Source of the DNA: Synechococcales cyanobacterium PMM_0036
GTDB taxonomy: Bacteria > Cyanobacteriota > Cyanobacteriia > Elainellales > Elainellaceae
NCBI GenBank assembly: GCA_949127645.1
Contig: CASBQM010000454.1
Coordinates: 1-6,364, forward strand
DNA length: 6,364 bases
Reading direction: 5' to 3'
The first letter of the stretch is position 1. Each line of letters opens with the position of its first letter. Positions 1-6,364 of this stretch are shown here, piece by piece. Made by a program: the position numbers and the translations under genes. The notes under the pieces were generated by a model. That model ran no database searches, was not told the origin of the DNA, and worked only from the letters and a program-made list of their open reading frames with translations.

Positions 1-601
1 AACAAAAGTAGAACATGATCAAGATAAAGTTAAAGATTTATTAAAAAAAGAAGAAATCTTAGCTGTATTGATCAATGGGTCGAATGACGAAAACATTCAG
101 AGTATAGTGAAACAAGTAGAAGGTTATGGCATCCCGATTATTTCGATGAAAAGCGTTAAATTGAATGTTCCTAACAACTCAGAAACAGTCCGTGGTTTAG
201 TGCCTAGAAGTTCAATAAGTACGCTAATAACGGAAATAGCGAAAAGACAATACGATATCAATGTAAAAACTAACTCCATATTAATAGATAAGCTAAGGAC
301 AAGAATATATGGTATAGAAGAAGAAATTAGAAGAATAGATAGAATAGCCAATGAAGATAATCTTAATCAAATAAAAATTCAGATCCAAGGGTCAATGATG
401 AGGGGAGAAAGCTTACAAAGCCACATACAAAGAAATAGCGAAAGCATAGAAGTGATTCTAAGACGAGTCGCTGGCATAGAAAATAGTGCAGACATCACGC
501 ATAACAACTTGTTGCTAGAGCAAGAAAAGGCTAAGTGGCAGATAATACTGTTGATGGTCGGCTCTTTTTCTGCATTGATTGTATCAATTTTTCATAAATA
601 A
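1..601 (+). CDS. Tail-anchored coiled-coil protein of unknown function, 5' end missing
   Basis: The reading frame is open to the first base of the window, so the true start lies upstream; a TTG at 68 is only the first start-like codon and is not convincing. At least 199 residues are visible. Visible residues about 19-50 have a beta-alpha-beta pattern (ILAVLING, a polar helix, then IPIISM). Residues about 92-162 are rich in charged heptad-like helix (IEEEIRRIDRIA, later IEVILRRVAGIEN) and probably form a coiled coil. Residues about 179-197 (WQIILLMVGSFSALIVSIF) form one hydrophobic segment followed only by His-Lys, which is the layout of a C-tail-anchored membrane protein with its bulk in the cytoplasm. 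The stop TAA is one base before the ATG of the papain-like gene, so the two are probably cotranscribed and perhaps translationally coupled. I do not recognise the family. A membrane tether or scaffold is a guess from architecture. Confidence 0.8.
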   Translation, partial: TKVEHDQDKVKDLLKKEEILAVLINGSNDENIQSIVKQVEGYGIPIISMKSVKLNVPNNSETVRGLVPRSSISTLITEIAKRQYDINVKTNSILIDKLRTRIYGIEEEIRRIDRIANEDNLNQIKIQIQGSMMRGESLQSHIQRNSESIEVILRRVAGIENSADITHNNLLLEQEKAKWQIILLMVGSFSALIVSIFHK

Positions 602-602
602 T

Positions 603-2315
603 ATGGACTTAGGTGCTATCCAGTTATATACAAGAAGCAATCGGGTATCTTGGTACACCCACAATAATGCTGACTTCATGACAAACCCATCAAGACTTTC
701 TTTGCTAGGTGTTGTCGCAAACGAAGATAGAATAAGAGCGATCGCCGGGACTAGACCAAAGGCATACTTAAATACTAAGTACCCACCTTACTTAGACTGG
801 AGAGACTATAACGCTATAAATTATGTCACCACTCCTAGAATGCAAGGGTACTGTGGGACAAGTATAAGCTTTTCCATTGTAGGTGTCCTTGAGTCAATGG
901 CATTAAGGCAAGGACGGTCAGTCAGACTATCTGAGGGAGATTTGCACTATTGTTCTGTGCATGGTCCTAGCTGTGACGGATGGTGGCTAGATGACGGATA
1001 TGATAGTGCGCTAACAAGGGGTGTCGTTGATGCGAACTTATTTCCATATAATCCAGATGGCAAATGCCTTATTGTGCCCGATCGAGATAATCACATAGCT
1101 ACACCAGTCGGTGTGTCCGTGATTCAAGAAATAGCCGATCGAAAGCTATGGCTAGCTAATGTCGGACCAATGAGTGCGCTCATGACGGTCTATGAAGATT
1201 TCTTAGCTTATGGTGGTGGGGTTTATCAGCCTTTACCAGTATCCATTTACCAGATGACCACACCTATGACCCCAATACTTGGGACTCAAGCAGTCATCGT
1301 CGTGGGATATTCAGAGCTAGATGACTATTGGATTTGCAAGAATTCTTGGGGTACGGACTGGGGAGAAAAGGGTTTCTTTAGAATAAGGATGAGATACTGC
1401 AAGTTAGAAATGTATCCATTCTGGGGCGTAAGTGCGATTACTTTTGCTCCCAAGTTTTTCAGCACACAGCTAAATTCCAGATCTGATAATATACTTTGGG
1501 GGACAGTCAATGAAGCGTTGGCTTCCTCTGTATATTTAGGCTGGCAACCAGAAGAAGTATTTGTTGCCTGCCTGTCAAATAAACAAGTGCTGTATTCGAC
1601 CACAAGACAAGACAAGTGGCAACCTTGGAGCCAGATGCCAGGGACATATGATGGTTTGGCTGCATTGATCCTTGGCAGCAATCTTCTCTTCTTTGTGATC
1701 ACTAAAAACGTTTTAAATTATTGGTCTTTTGACACGGTAACGGGTGCGATCGACTTCATACAGATAGACCAAGACTGCGTAGCGATCGGGGCTTATTCGC
1801 AAGAAGGACAAATATTGTTAGCCAAGACAAACTCACTTAAAGAAGTTGTGTTTGGTGTATTTAGCCTAGAAAATAAGACCGTGTTTTGGAATAAAAATAT
1901 TGGAGGAGCGATTATTTCTTCTCCAATAATGACTGTCACCCAAACGGGAACAGTCATGGTTATTGGGATTGGGACGGATAAAGCCTTATATTACAAGCTT
2001 TCGGACGACGATATATGGAGTGAATATTGGTATAGGCTAGATGCAAATCTCTATGCTCCTCCAGCTTTAGTTAGCATTGATGAGGCATTTTACCTGTTCG
2101 CCATTAAAAATATGCAATTAATGGTGTGTACTTTTTTCCAGAATGTGTGGACTGAATGGGAGATCTTAGAACAAGGCTGTGTCGCTATAGCTGCATCAGT
2201 CTTGAACGGTACTATATTTTTAGCTAAGATTGACCAATCTTTATCTGTATCGGTTGGGCAATATGTTCATGTTCCTCATGTGGCTAATGTCGCCAGATTC
2301 CCACCCATGCATTAG
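603..2315 (+). CDS. Papain-fold (peptidase C1-like) pseudoprotease fused to a C-terminal beta-propeller-like domain
   Basis: I chose the ATG at 603 (570 residues), one base after the preceding stop; an in-frame TTG at 579 would overlap that gene by 23 bases, and neither start has a clear ribosome binding site. Residues about 60-285 are papain-like: YPPYLDWRDYNAIN matches the mature N-terminus, MQGYCGTSISFS the active-site helix, SEGDLHYCSVHGPSCDGWW the following loop, and YWICKNSWGTDWGEKGF the Asn motif. Gln81 (papain Gln19) and Asn247 (Asn175) are kept, but catalytic Cys25 is Ser87 (AGT, 861-863) and His159 is Gln229 (CAA, 1287-1289), so peptidase activity is unlikely. Cys84, 117, 124 and 155 match papain disulfide cysteines 22, 56, 63 and 95. 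Residues about 292-555 hold repeating beta units with W..W pairs (DKWQPWSQM, DIWSEYWYRL, NVWTEWEIL), resembling PLL- or tectonin-like lectin propellers. No signal peptide or ERFNIN-type propeptide is visible. A binding role is inferred. Confidence 0.88.
   Translation: MDLGAIQLYTRSNRVSWYTHNNADFMTNPSRLSLLGVVANEDRIRAIAGTRPKAYLNTKYPPYLDWRDYNAINYVTTPRMQGYCGTSISFSIVGVLESMALRQGRSVRLSEGDLHYCSVHGPSCDGWWLDDGYDSALTRGVVDANLFPYNPDGKCLIVPDRDNHIATPVGVSVIQEIADRKLWLANVGPMSALMTVYEDFLAYGGGVYQPLPVSIYQMTTPMTPILGTQAVIVVGYSELDDYWICKNSWGTDWGEKGFFRIRMRYCKLEMYPFWGVSAITFAPKFFSTQLNSRSDNILWGTVNEALASSVYLGWQPEEVFVACLSNKQVLYSTTRQDKWQPWSQMPGTYDGLAALILGSNLLFFVITKNVLNYWSFDTVTGAIDFIQIDQDCVAIGAYSQEGQILLAKTNSLKEVVFGVFSLENKTVFWNKNIGGAIISSPIMTVTQTGTVMVIGIGTDKALYYKLSDDDIWSEYWYRLDANLYAPPALVSIDEAFYLFAIKNMQLMVCTFFQNVWTEWEILEQGCVAIAASVLNGTIFLAKIDQSLSVSVGQYVHVPHVANVARFPPMH
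738..745. repeat. HIP1 octamer GCGATCGC
   Basis: This is an exact copy of the highly iterated palindrome HIP1, abundant in many cyanobacterial chromosomes. It lies within the N-terminal coding part of the papain-like gene. No local regulatory role is implied; its value is as a host signature. Confidence 0.9.
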
Positions 2316-2316
2316 C

Positions 2317-4974
2317 TCACATTTTAATAATCCAGGGTTTTGGTCCTTTTCCGGGTTTAGGATTCTTTGGCGGATCTAGCAAACGCCCGAATAATGGTTT
2401 GCCGAAGAAATCAACTATTGCCAAAGCTGGTTTGACCTCCCCTTTCTTAGGATAATCAACCCCAGTGCCCATATAAAAATGAATTCCTTCACCTTTAGGA
2501 AGTTCGTGATTCCGTACAAGATCGATCATTTCATCAACTTTTTCCTTTTGCTCAATTCTATTAATGGGTTTTTTATCCTTGTAAAACGTTACTTTTCGGA
2601 TTGTCCTATCATTTTTCCTAAGTTCTTTAATATTATTTGCTAGCCAAGCCTTATCTTTATCCCTATCTTCTAGCTCTTTTCTTGTCAAAGGATTCGTTAC
2701 TTTCTTTTTCTCCAACGGAGCGGGATTAGACAAGACTCCTGAATTTCCGGTGCTTCCGTCAGTGTTAATGTTATCAAGGATATCGTTTAAGCCACCTCGA
2801 TCGTTCATCTTAGCGGCAATTTCGTGTTCAAGGCTGCCCTCTGTTGGTATGTGGGATAACGGCTCATCAACAGAATGCTTAAATTCTTCAAGAAGCTTAA
2901 CTCCCAATGCTCGGATCTTTTTTTCATTGTCTGGTATATCCTTAACCCGCCACGAGACAAAGTTGATTTTTTCTTCTGGATTCATAGTTGGAACGTCAGG
3001 CTCAAGATTCTTTGGTGGGTGCCAGTCTTTTTTCAAGGCCTTTTGTACCTGAGATTCCTTACCTCCGCCACCCCTTAGCCCTCCTGCTGTCAAAGTAAGA
3101 TATCCATCTTGCCTTTGTATCGCAAACTGAGGTTCTTTGGACTGCATATCAATAATGACATCCTTAATAGGGCTATTCACTGGCTTGCCAGTGGTTGATC
3201 TTTTCCAAGATTCTCTACCTAAAGCATTCGCATCTGTGGTGTAATGAAATGCTTCTTTTTCGGCTCTCAAGTCTTTAGCGATCGGCTGAAGTAAATCTTC
3301 AAGCTTTGCTGATAGGTCAATTAATTCACAGACTAGCTTATCTTTTTCTGCTTTATCTGCATAAGCTCCTGAATCGATCATTAAATTTACAGCATTCTTT
3401 TTATTATAGATATACTCAGTTACAGCGTTCATCATACCCACTAAATAGTCTAAATCGTGAGGAGCCATTTGTTCTTTGACGGTGTCGGGAATAGTTCTTA
3501 ACATAACTTTTCGATACCGAGGCGCTGGCACCCGCCACTTGAATTCTTTCAATCTAATTGTCGGCAAGCTTAATTTGAGAATTCCAATTCTTTCATTAAA
3601 TTCTAAATGAATTTTTTGTATCCCAGGCAACGGTATAATTACCTTAGTCTTTGGGAAGATTTCAAACTTTTTCGGCTGCACCACAGTTTCTCTAACCATA
3701 CTTTTTGTATAATCTCCCTCCGCTTCCCAAGATTCTTGATGTGCAAAGGTTCTCAGCTCCTCAACTGCATTGCCCCGATTGACCTGTTCTACCAAATCGT
3801 TAATTGGCGTACTTTCAACAACATCTAAGGCTATAACATTGTCAGCCAACAATTTCTTAATCATGGACGTATCGGCTACGATGTTACCGTCATTCTTTAC
3901 GATCGCCATAAATCGCTGATATTTTTGCAACGAGTCCAATGAACTGGTGCTATTAAAAAGGTGTTCTTTGTATAAATCGCTTATTTCTTTACGCATAACT
4001 GGGGGCATTGCAGTAGCTTTATCCTGTCTAGCCATACCATACATAAACTCTGGAGTCTCAATAGGCTTAGTCTTTTTCGTGACCCAACCAAATTTTTTAT
4101 TTATTTTTGCTTTGGTGAGGTAATTTGTTAAACGATCGGAGCGATCTTTTACGCCCTGTCTCACCATATTATTTATAGGTTTTACAAAGTCTTCAACTCC
4201 TTGACGGGTTGAATCCATGACCATAATCACACTTCTAGACAACTGGCCGTTAAGTTCACTCCATAGGTCAGATATCTTTTTTGCAAATGACTGACTGTGA
4301 TGAGCCAGTAAAGTAGGCAATTGCTTCACTAGCGCAATACCATCAAGATCTTTTACCGTTCTAGCTACCTTGGCTAAAGAGTTTTCATTCTTTGTAGCTA
4401 TGTGGGATTCTAAGTTTTCAAAGAAATCTATAAGATGTGCTTTCATCCCTTCCAGAATTTCTTTCTCTACATTGCGAGATTTTATGGCACCCGCAGGCTC
4501 TTTTATGCGATCATCTATCTTGTTGAGCAATAGATCCAACCTTTTCTTGCGGTCTTGACTAGATCTCCCTTTAATTATTTCTGGTAAAAATTCTTTATCT
4601 ACGTTCTTGCTGAATGTTCTAAGTAGATCAACCATTTCCCGATCGCTCAAGTCAGCGATCGATTTAGGATCTTTAGCAAATCTTAAAGCTCTGAACTTGT
4701 GGATAGGGTCGTGAATAATATTGCTCAAGTCTTCCAAAACTTTAGCATTAGCCACAGCTTTCTGTGCTTGACCCGATGCATGGCTAGCAAATCGCCCTGA
4801 TTCATCCCGAAGAATAGTTGCTTGTTCCTTCAACCACTCAGCGGCATAAGATTTAAGTCCAGCCTGAAATTCCTCAGTCTGAAATTCCTCAGTCTGGGCT
4901 TCTTCTTTTATCATGATGTCCAGATCAGACATCATTTTCTGAAAAAGTTTTAAATTTAATTCTTGAGAGTTCAT
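2317..4974 (-). CDS. Large helical protein of unknown function, phage-associated character
   Basis: This encodes 885 residues from an ATG at 4974 that overlaps the upstream stop as ATGA; no other start lies between this ATG and an in-frame stop just upstream. I do not recognise the protein as a whole. Residues 1-300 are charged and helical and include the phrase LRDESGRFASHASG at 55-68; similar 'rDexGRFa' phrases are common in phage virion and capsid-associated proteins. Residues about 435-490 are beta-rich and basic (KVIIPLPGIQKIHLEF, LKEFKWRVPAPRYRKVM). Residues about 505-580 are helical, and 631-638 is a Gly-rich linker (GGLRGGGG). A compact C-terminal region (about 790-865) includes IHFYMGTGVDYP and ALAIVDFFGKPLFG, then ends in a Pro/Lys/Gly-rich tail. 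There is only one cysteine (549), and no signal peptide or membrane segment. It may be a structural, internal or cargo protein of a phage-like particle; this is inferred from the neighbour and the motif only. Confidence 0.85.
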   Translation of the reverse strand: MNSQELNLKLFQKMMSDLDIMIKEEAQTEEFQTEEFQAGLKSYAAEWLKEQATILRDESGRFASHASGQAQKAVANAKVLEDLSNIIHDPIHKFRALRFAKDPKSIADLSDREMVDLLRTFSKNVDKEFLPEIIKGRSSQDRKKRLDLLLNKIDDRIKEPAGAIKSRNVEKEILEGMKAHLIDFFENLESHIATKNENSLAKVARTVKDLDGIALVKQLPTLLAHHSQSFAKKISDLWSELNGQLSRSVIMVMDSTRQGVEDFVKPINNMVRQGVKDRSDRLTNYLTKAKINKKFGWVTKKTKPIETPEFMYGMARQDKATAMPPVMRKEISDLYKEHLFNSTSSLDSLQKYQRFMAIVKNDGNIVADTSMIKKLLADNVIALDVVESTPINDLVEQVNRGNAVEELRTFAHQESWEAEGDYTKSMVRETVVQPKKFEIFPKTKVIIPLPGIQKIHLEFNERIGILKLSLPTIRLKEFKWRVPAPRYRKVMLRTIPDTVKEQMAPHDLDYLVGMMNAVTEYIYNKKNAVNLMIDSGAYADKAEKDKLVCELIDLSAKLEDLLQPIAKDLRAEKEAFHYTTDANALGRESWKRSTTGKPVNSPIKDVIIDMQSKEPQFAIQRQDGYLTLTAGGLRGGGGKESQVQKALKKDWHPPKNLEPDVPTMNPEEKINFVSWRVKDIPDNEKKIRALGVKLLEEFKHSVDEPLSHIPTEGSLEHEIAAKMNDRGGLNDILDNINTDGSTGNSGVLSNPAPLEKKKVTNPLTRKELEDRDKDKAWLANNIKELRKNDRTIRKVTFYKDKKPINRIEQKEKVDEMIDLVRNHELPKGEGIHFYMGTGVDYPKKGEVKPALAIVDFFGKPLFGRLLDPPKNPKPGKGPKPWIIKM
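4864..4896. repeat. 15-bp in-frame tandem duplication (about 2.2 copies)
   Basis: CTGAAATTCCTCAGT occurs at 4864-4878 and again exactly at 4879-4893, followed by a partial CTG. Read on the minus strand inside the 885-residue gene, it encodes the pentapeptide TEEFQ twice (residues 28-37). The unit is a multiple of three, so the frame is kept. It looks like recent replication slippage within an acidic, disordered-looking N-terminal segment. Confidence 0.95.
4971..4974 (-). promoter_or_regulatory. ATGA stop/start overlap, probable translational coupling
   Basis: On the minus strand, the ATG of the 885-residue gene (4974-4972) overlaps the TGA of the baseplate-like gene (4973-4971). An AAGGAG-like stretch (minus strand, 4996-4991) lies 16 bases upstream of the ATG, which is farther than usual for a ribosome binding site. 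Reinitiation by the ribosome finishing the upstream gene is therefore the likelier mode of start. This supports a shared mRNA and related roles for the two proteins. Confidence 0.7.
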
Positions 4975-6364
4975 GGTCCGGGTAAGACTACTCCTTTCTT
5001 AAAAGCTAACCAATATTTATTTGCATCGGTTGAAGACCCACCGCTGTTTGCACTAGCTAGAGCTAGTAATAAGTCTGCTTTGCTGTTAAAACTTTGTCCT
5101 TTAATCGCGCTCGCTTCGGTATCACTGTTCAGGTTAAAAGCTTTTTTTATATCATTGTCTGTTACCCCTGGTTTATTGAGTAAAGCATTAGCCGCACTCA
5201 TGGCGTTACTTTCTACTTTGTCAAACCCACTCCACAAAGTATAACCAGTATAGCCAGATTGTCCATTAGAAGCATTTGCAATGAATTGATTTTTATCTGT
5301 ATATGGTCCAGAATTTCTAATCTTATCAATAACCGTTTTGGGCGTATTAGGTGCTAACCCAAAAAATAAGGCTAATTGCTTGTCAGAAATGGATGAATCG
5401 TTCACCGTATTATTTATGGTACTTAAAAGATTTGCTTCTGACTCCGTAACATTTCCTACTGTCGGTGAGCCATTTACCCGCAAAGAAAGTCCACAAGAAC
5501 CTATATTATTTAAACGCTTTAACGCTGTTGCACTGCTACCCGAAACATTTTTTGAATCAAAAATAGGATCTGTAGGATTGAGTTTTTGGGATTGAATCGC
5601 AGCTAGAATAACACCATAGTCTCTTGAAGTTAAGCTATATATACTTTGTTGCGTCGTTGTATTAGTCGTTCCATCGCTTTCAGTTACAGAAAATGTCGTC
5701 GTGAGATTGCTGGGCAAATGGGACGGATCTCCAGAGATTAAGGCATCAGCCAATGCCTTAAAATTATTGGTGCTAATGCCAGGTTCGTTTTGAGCCATAA
5801 CCAAAGCTAAGTCGCTACTCAGCTTTACCTGAATCGCTGGATATTTTAAGACTTTTGGGTCTATCCCTGCGATCGCCATTTCCACAAACGCTTTAGGCGA
5901 AAGTTTTAATATTGCAGCAACATCACTTAGTTGATTATTTTTGATTAAATTAGTTATTTCATCACTGCCAGATTGACCTAAGCATGGAATGAGTAACGCT
6001 TGAGCAGCGCCAATGCTACCTCGTATGTTTTGCTCTGCGACAGAAGTGTTATGACCATAATCACTCAAAGGAGTTGAAGCAAGGGGTGGACCTAACTGAT
6101 GGATAGACCCTTTGCCTCCGATTAATTTTAAGGTCAAATTTACCGTAGCGTGTCTAAATCCTTTGTTGAATGGTAAAGGTGAATCATATTTTGGCTCAAA
6201 ACTTGTACAAACGACTGGGAATATAGTGGATAATCCAATCCTGACTTGAAGATAAGGAGGAGCTAAAGTCCGGCTGGTGATTTCTTGAATATGAGCCACA
6301 TTTTCTACTAGCTGTCTGATGTCCTCTGTCTCATGGGCAAAATCCAAGCTAAAAGTAAATGTTC
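4971..6364 (-). CDS. Baseplate/tail-like protein with C-terminal repeated module, 5' end missing
   Basis: The frame is open to the right edge of the window, where it reads TFTFSLDFAHETED, so the start is outside; the TTG at 6347 is probably internal. At least 463 residues are visible. Visible residues 1-82 (a beta strand, a helix, then PPYLQVRIG, FPVVCTSFEPKYDSPLPF, RHATVNLTLKLIG) follow the pattern of C-terminal domains in phage baseplate or tail-tube-junction proteins, where a 'P.VVTSv...Y..P....G.Pr.A.v.ltl' stretch is common. I place it there by pattern only; a specific T4 gp48/gp54 equivalence is not shown. The rest is helical, Ser/Asn/Thr-rich sequence with no membrane segment. Two similar segments, about 325-382 and 400-456, share a D....F.L...T....I....F..K...A.A...G....W..F.K pattern. 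The protein ends in KKGVVLPGP. It is upstream of, and overlaps by 4 bases, the 885-residue gene, so the two form an operon. Confidence 0.8.
   Translation of the reverse strand, partial: TFTFSLDFAHETEDIRQLVENVAHIQEITSRTLAPPYLQVRIGLSTIFPVVCTSFEPKYDSPLPFNKGFRHATVNLTLKLIGGKGSIHQLGPPLASTPLSDYGHNTSVAEQNIRGSIGAAQALLIPCLGQSGSDEITNLIKNNQLSDVAAILKLSPKAFVEMAIAGIDPKVLKYPAIQVKLSSDLALVMAQNEPGISTNNFKALADALISGDPSHLPSNLTTTFSVTESDGTTNTTTQQSIYSLTSRDYGVILAAIQSQKLNPTDPIFDSKNVSGSSATALKRLNNIGSCGLSLRVNGSPTVGNVTESEANLLSTINNTVNDSSISDKQLALFFGLAPNTPKTVIDKIRNSGPYTDKNQFIANASNGQSGYTGYTLWSGFDKVESNAMSAANALLNKPGVTDNDIKKAFNLNSDTEASAIKGQSFNSKADLLLALASANSGGSSTDANKYWLAFKKGVVLPGP
5869..5876. repeat. HIP1 octamer GCGATCGC
   Basis: This is the second exact HIP1 copy, within the baseplate-like gene. 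Near-matches sharing the CGATCG core start at 1079, 1136, 1747, 1783, 2798, 3279, 3900, 4133, 4640 and 4656, so both the leftward and the rightward genes carry the signature. Confidence 0.9.

Noticed and set aside
325..560. HhH (ComEA-like) DNA-binding motif in the C-terminal repeats of the baseplate-like protein
   Set aside because: The phrase NTPKTVIDKIRNSGPY loosely recalls ComEA-type HhH repeats but lacks the GIG hairpin glycines. The protein segment meant is visible residues 325-382, not these base positions as coding.
1325..1702. Minus-strand open frame of 125 codons inside the papain-like gene
   Set aside because: It is fully covered by the well-supported papain/propeller frame, and its translation has no domain-like pattern.
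2329..2364. AATCC...GGATT inverted repeat just past the convergent stops, as a possible terminator
   Set aside because: The stem is only 5 bp with a 26-base loop and no T-run, so it is too weak to support.
5054..5069. CTAGCTAGAGCTAG near-palindrome as an operator or attachment site
   Set aside because: It lies inside coding sequence, is imperfect, and has no second copy in the window.
4963..5244. Plus-strand open frame of 93 codons across the 4-base overlap
   Set aside because: It lies antisense to both leftward genes, which have coherent protein features; treated as a shadow frame.
5338..5595. Plus-strand open frame of 85 codons
   Set aside because: Antisense to the baseplate-like gene, with no start signal or recognisable motif.

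Overview
The window suggests a cyanobacterial genome, or an element long resident in one. The core CGATCG of the cyanobacterial HIP1 palindrome occurs 12 times in 6.4 kb, where about one is expected at roughly 40% GC (GC estimated by eye). Two of the twelve are the full octamer GCGATCGC. No tRNA, rRNA, CRISPR array, insertion sequence or terminator hairpin was recognised. The window is almost wholly coding, and both outer genes run off its ends.

Layout. Two rightward genes fill 1-2315. The first is the 3' part of a gene for a coiled-coil protein with a single membrane anchor at its extreme C-terminus. One base after it comes a gene for a papain-fold protein fused to a beta-propeller-like repeat domain. 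Two leftward genes fill 2317-6364: an incomplete gene for a protein whose N-terminal part looks like phage or contractile-tail baseplate proteins and which ends in a repeated helical module, and then, overlapping it by 4 bases (ATGA), a gene for a large, mostly helical, unrecognised protein. The two pairs meet tail to tail with one base between stop codons.

The most notable gene is the papain-like one. Papain Gln19, Asn175, the following Ser-Trp-Gly and four disulfide cysteines are recognisable, but catalytic Cys25 is Ser and catalytic His159 is Gln. It is therefore probably a pseudoprotease, carried with a lectin-like propeller and no signal peptide.

Inference: the tight packing, the baseplate-like protein and a phage-style 'RDESGRFA' motif in the large protein fit a prophage, a degenerate tail cluster or a contractile injection system island. 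The rightward pair could then be a cargo or accessory module. That link rests only on adjacency, and nothing in the window proves that the two pairs work together.
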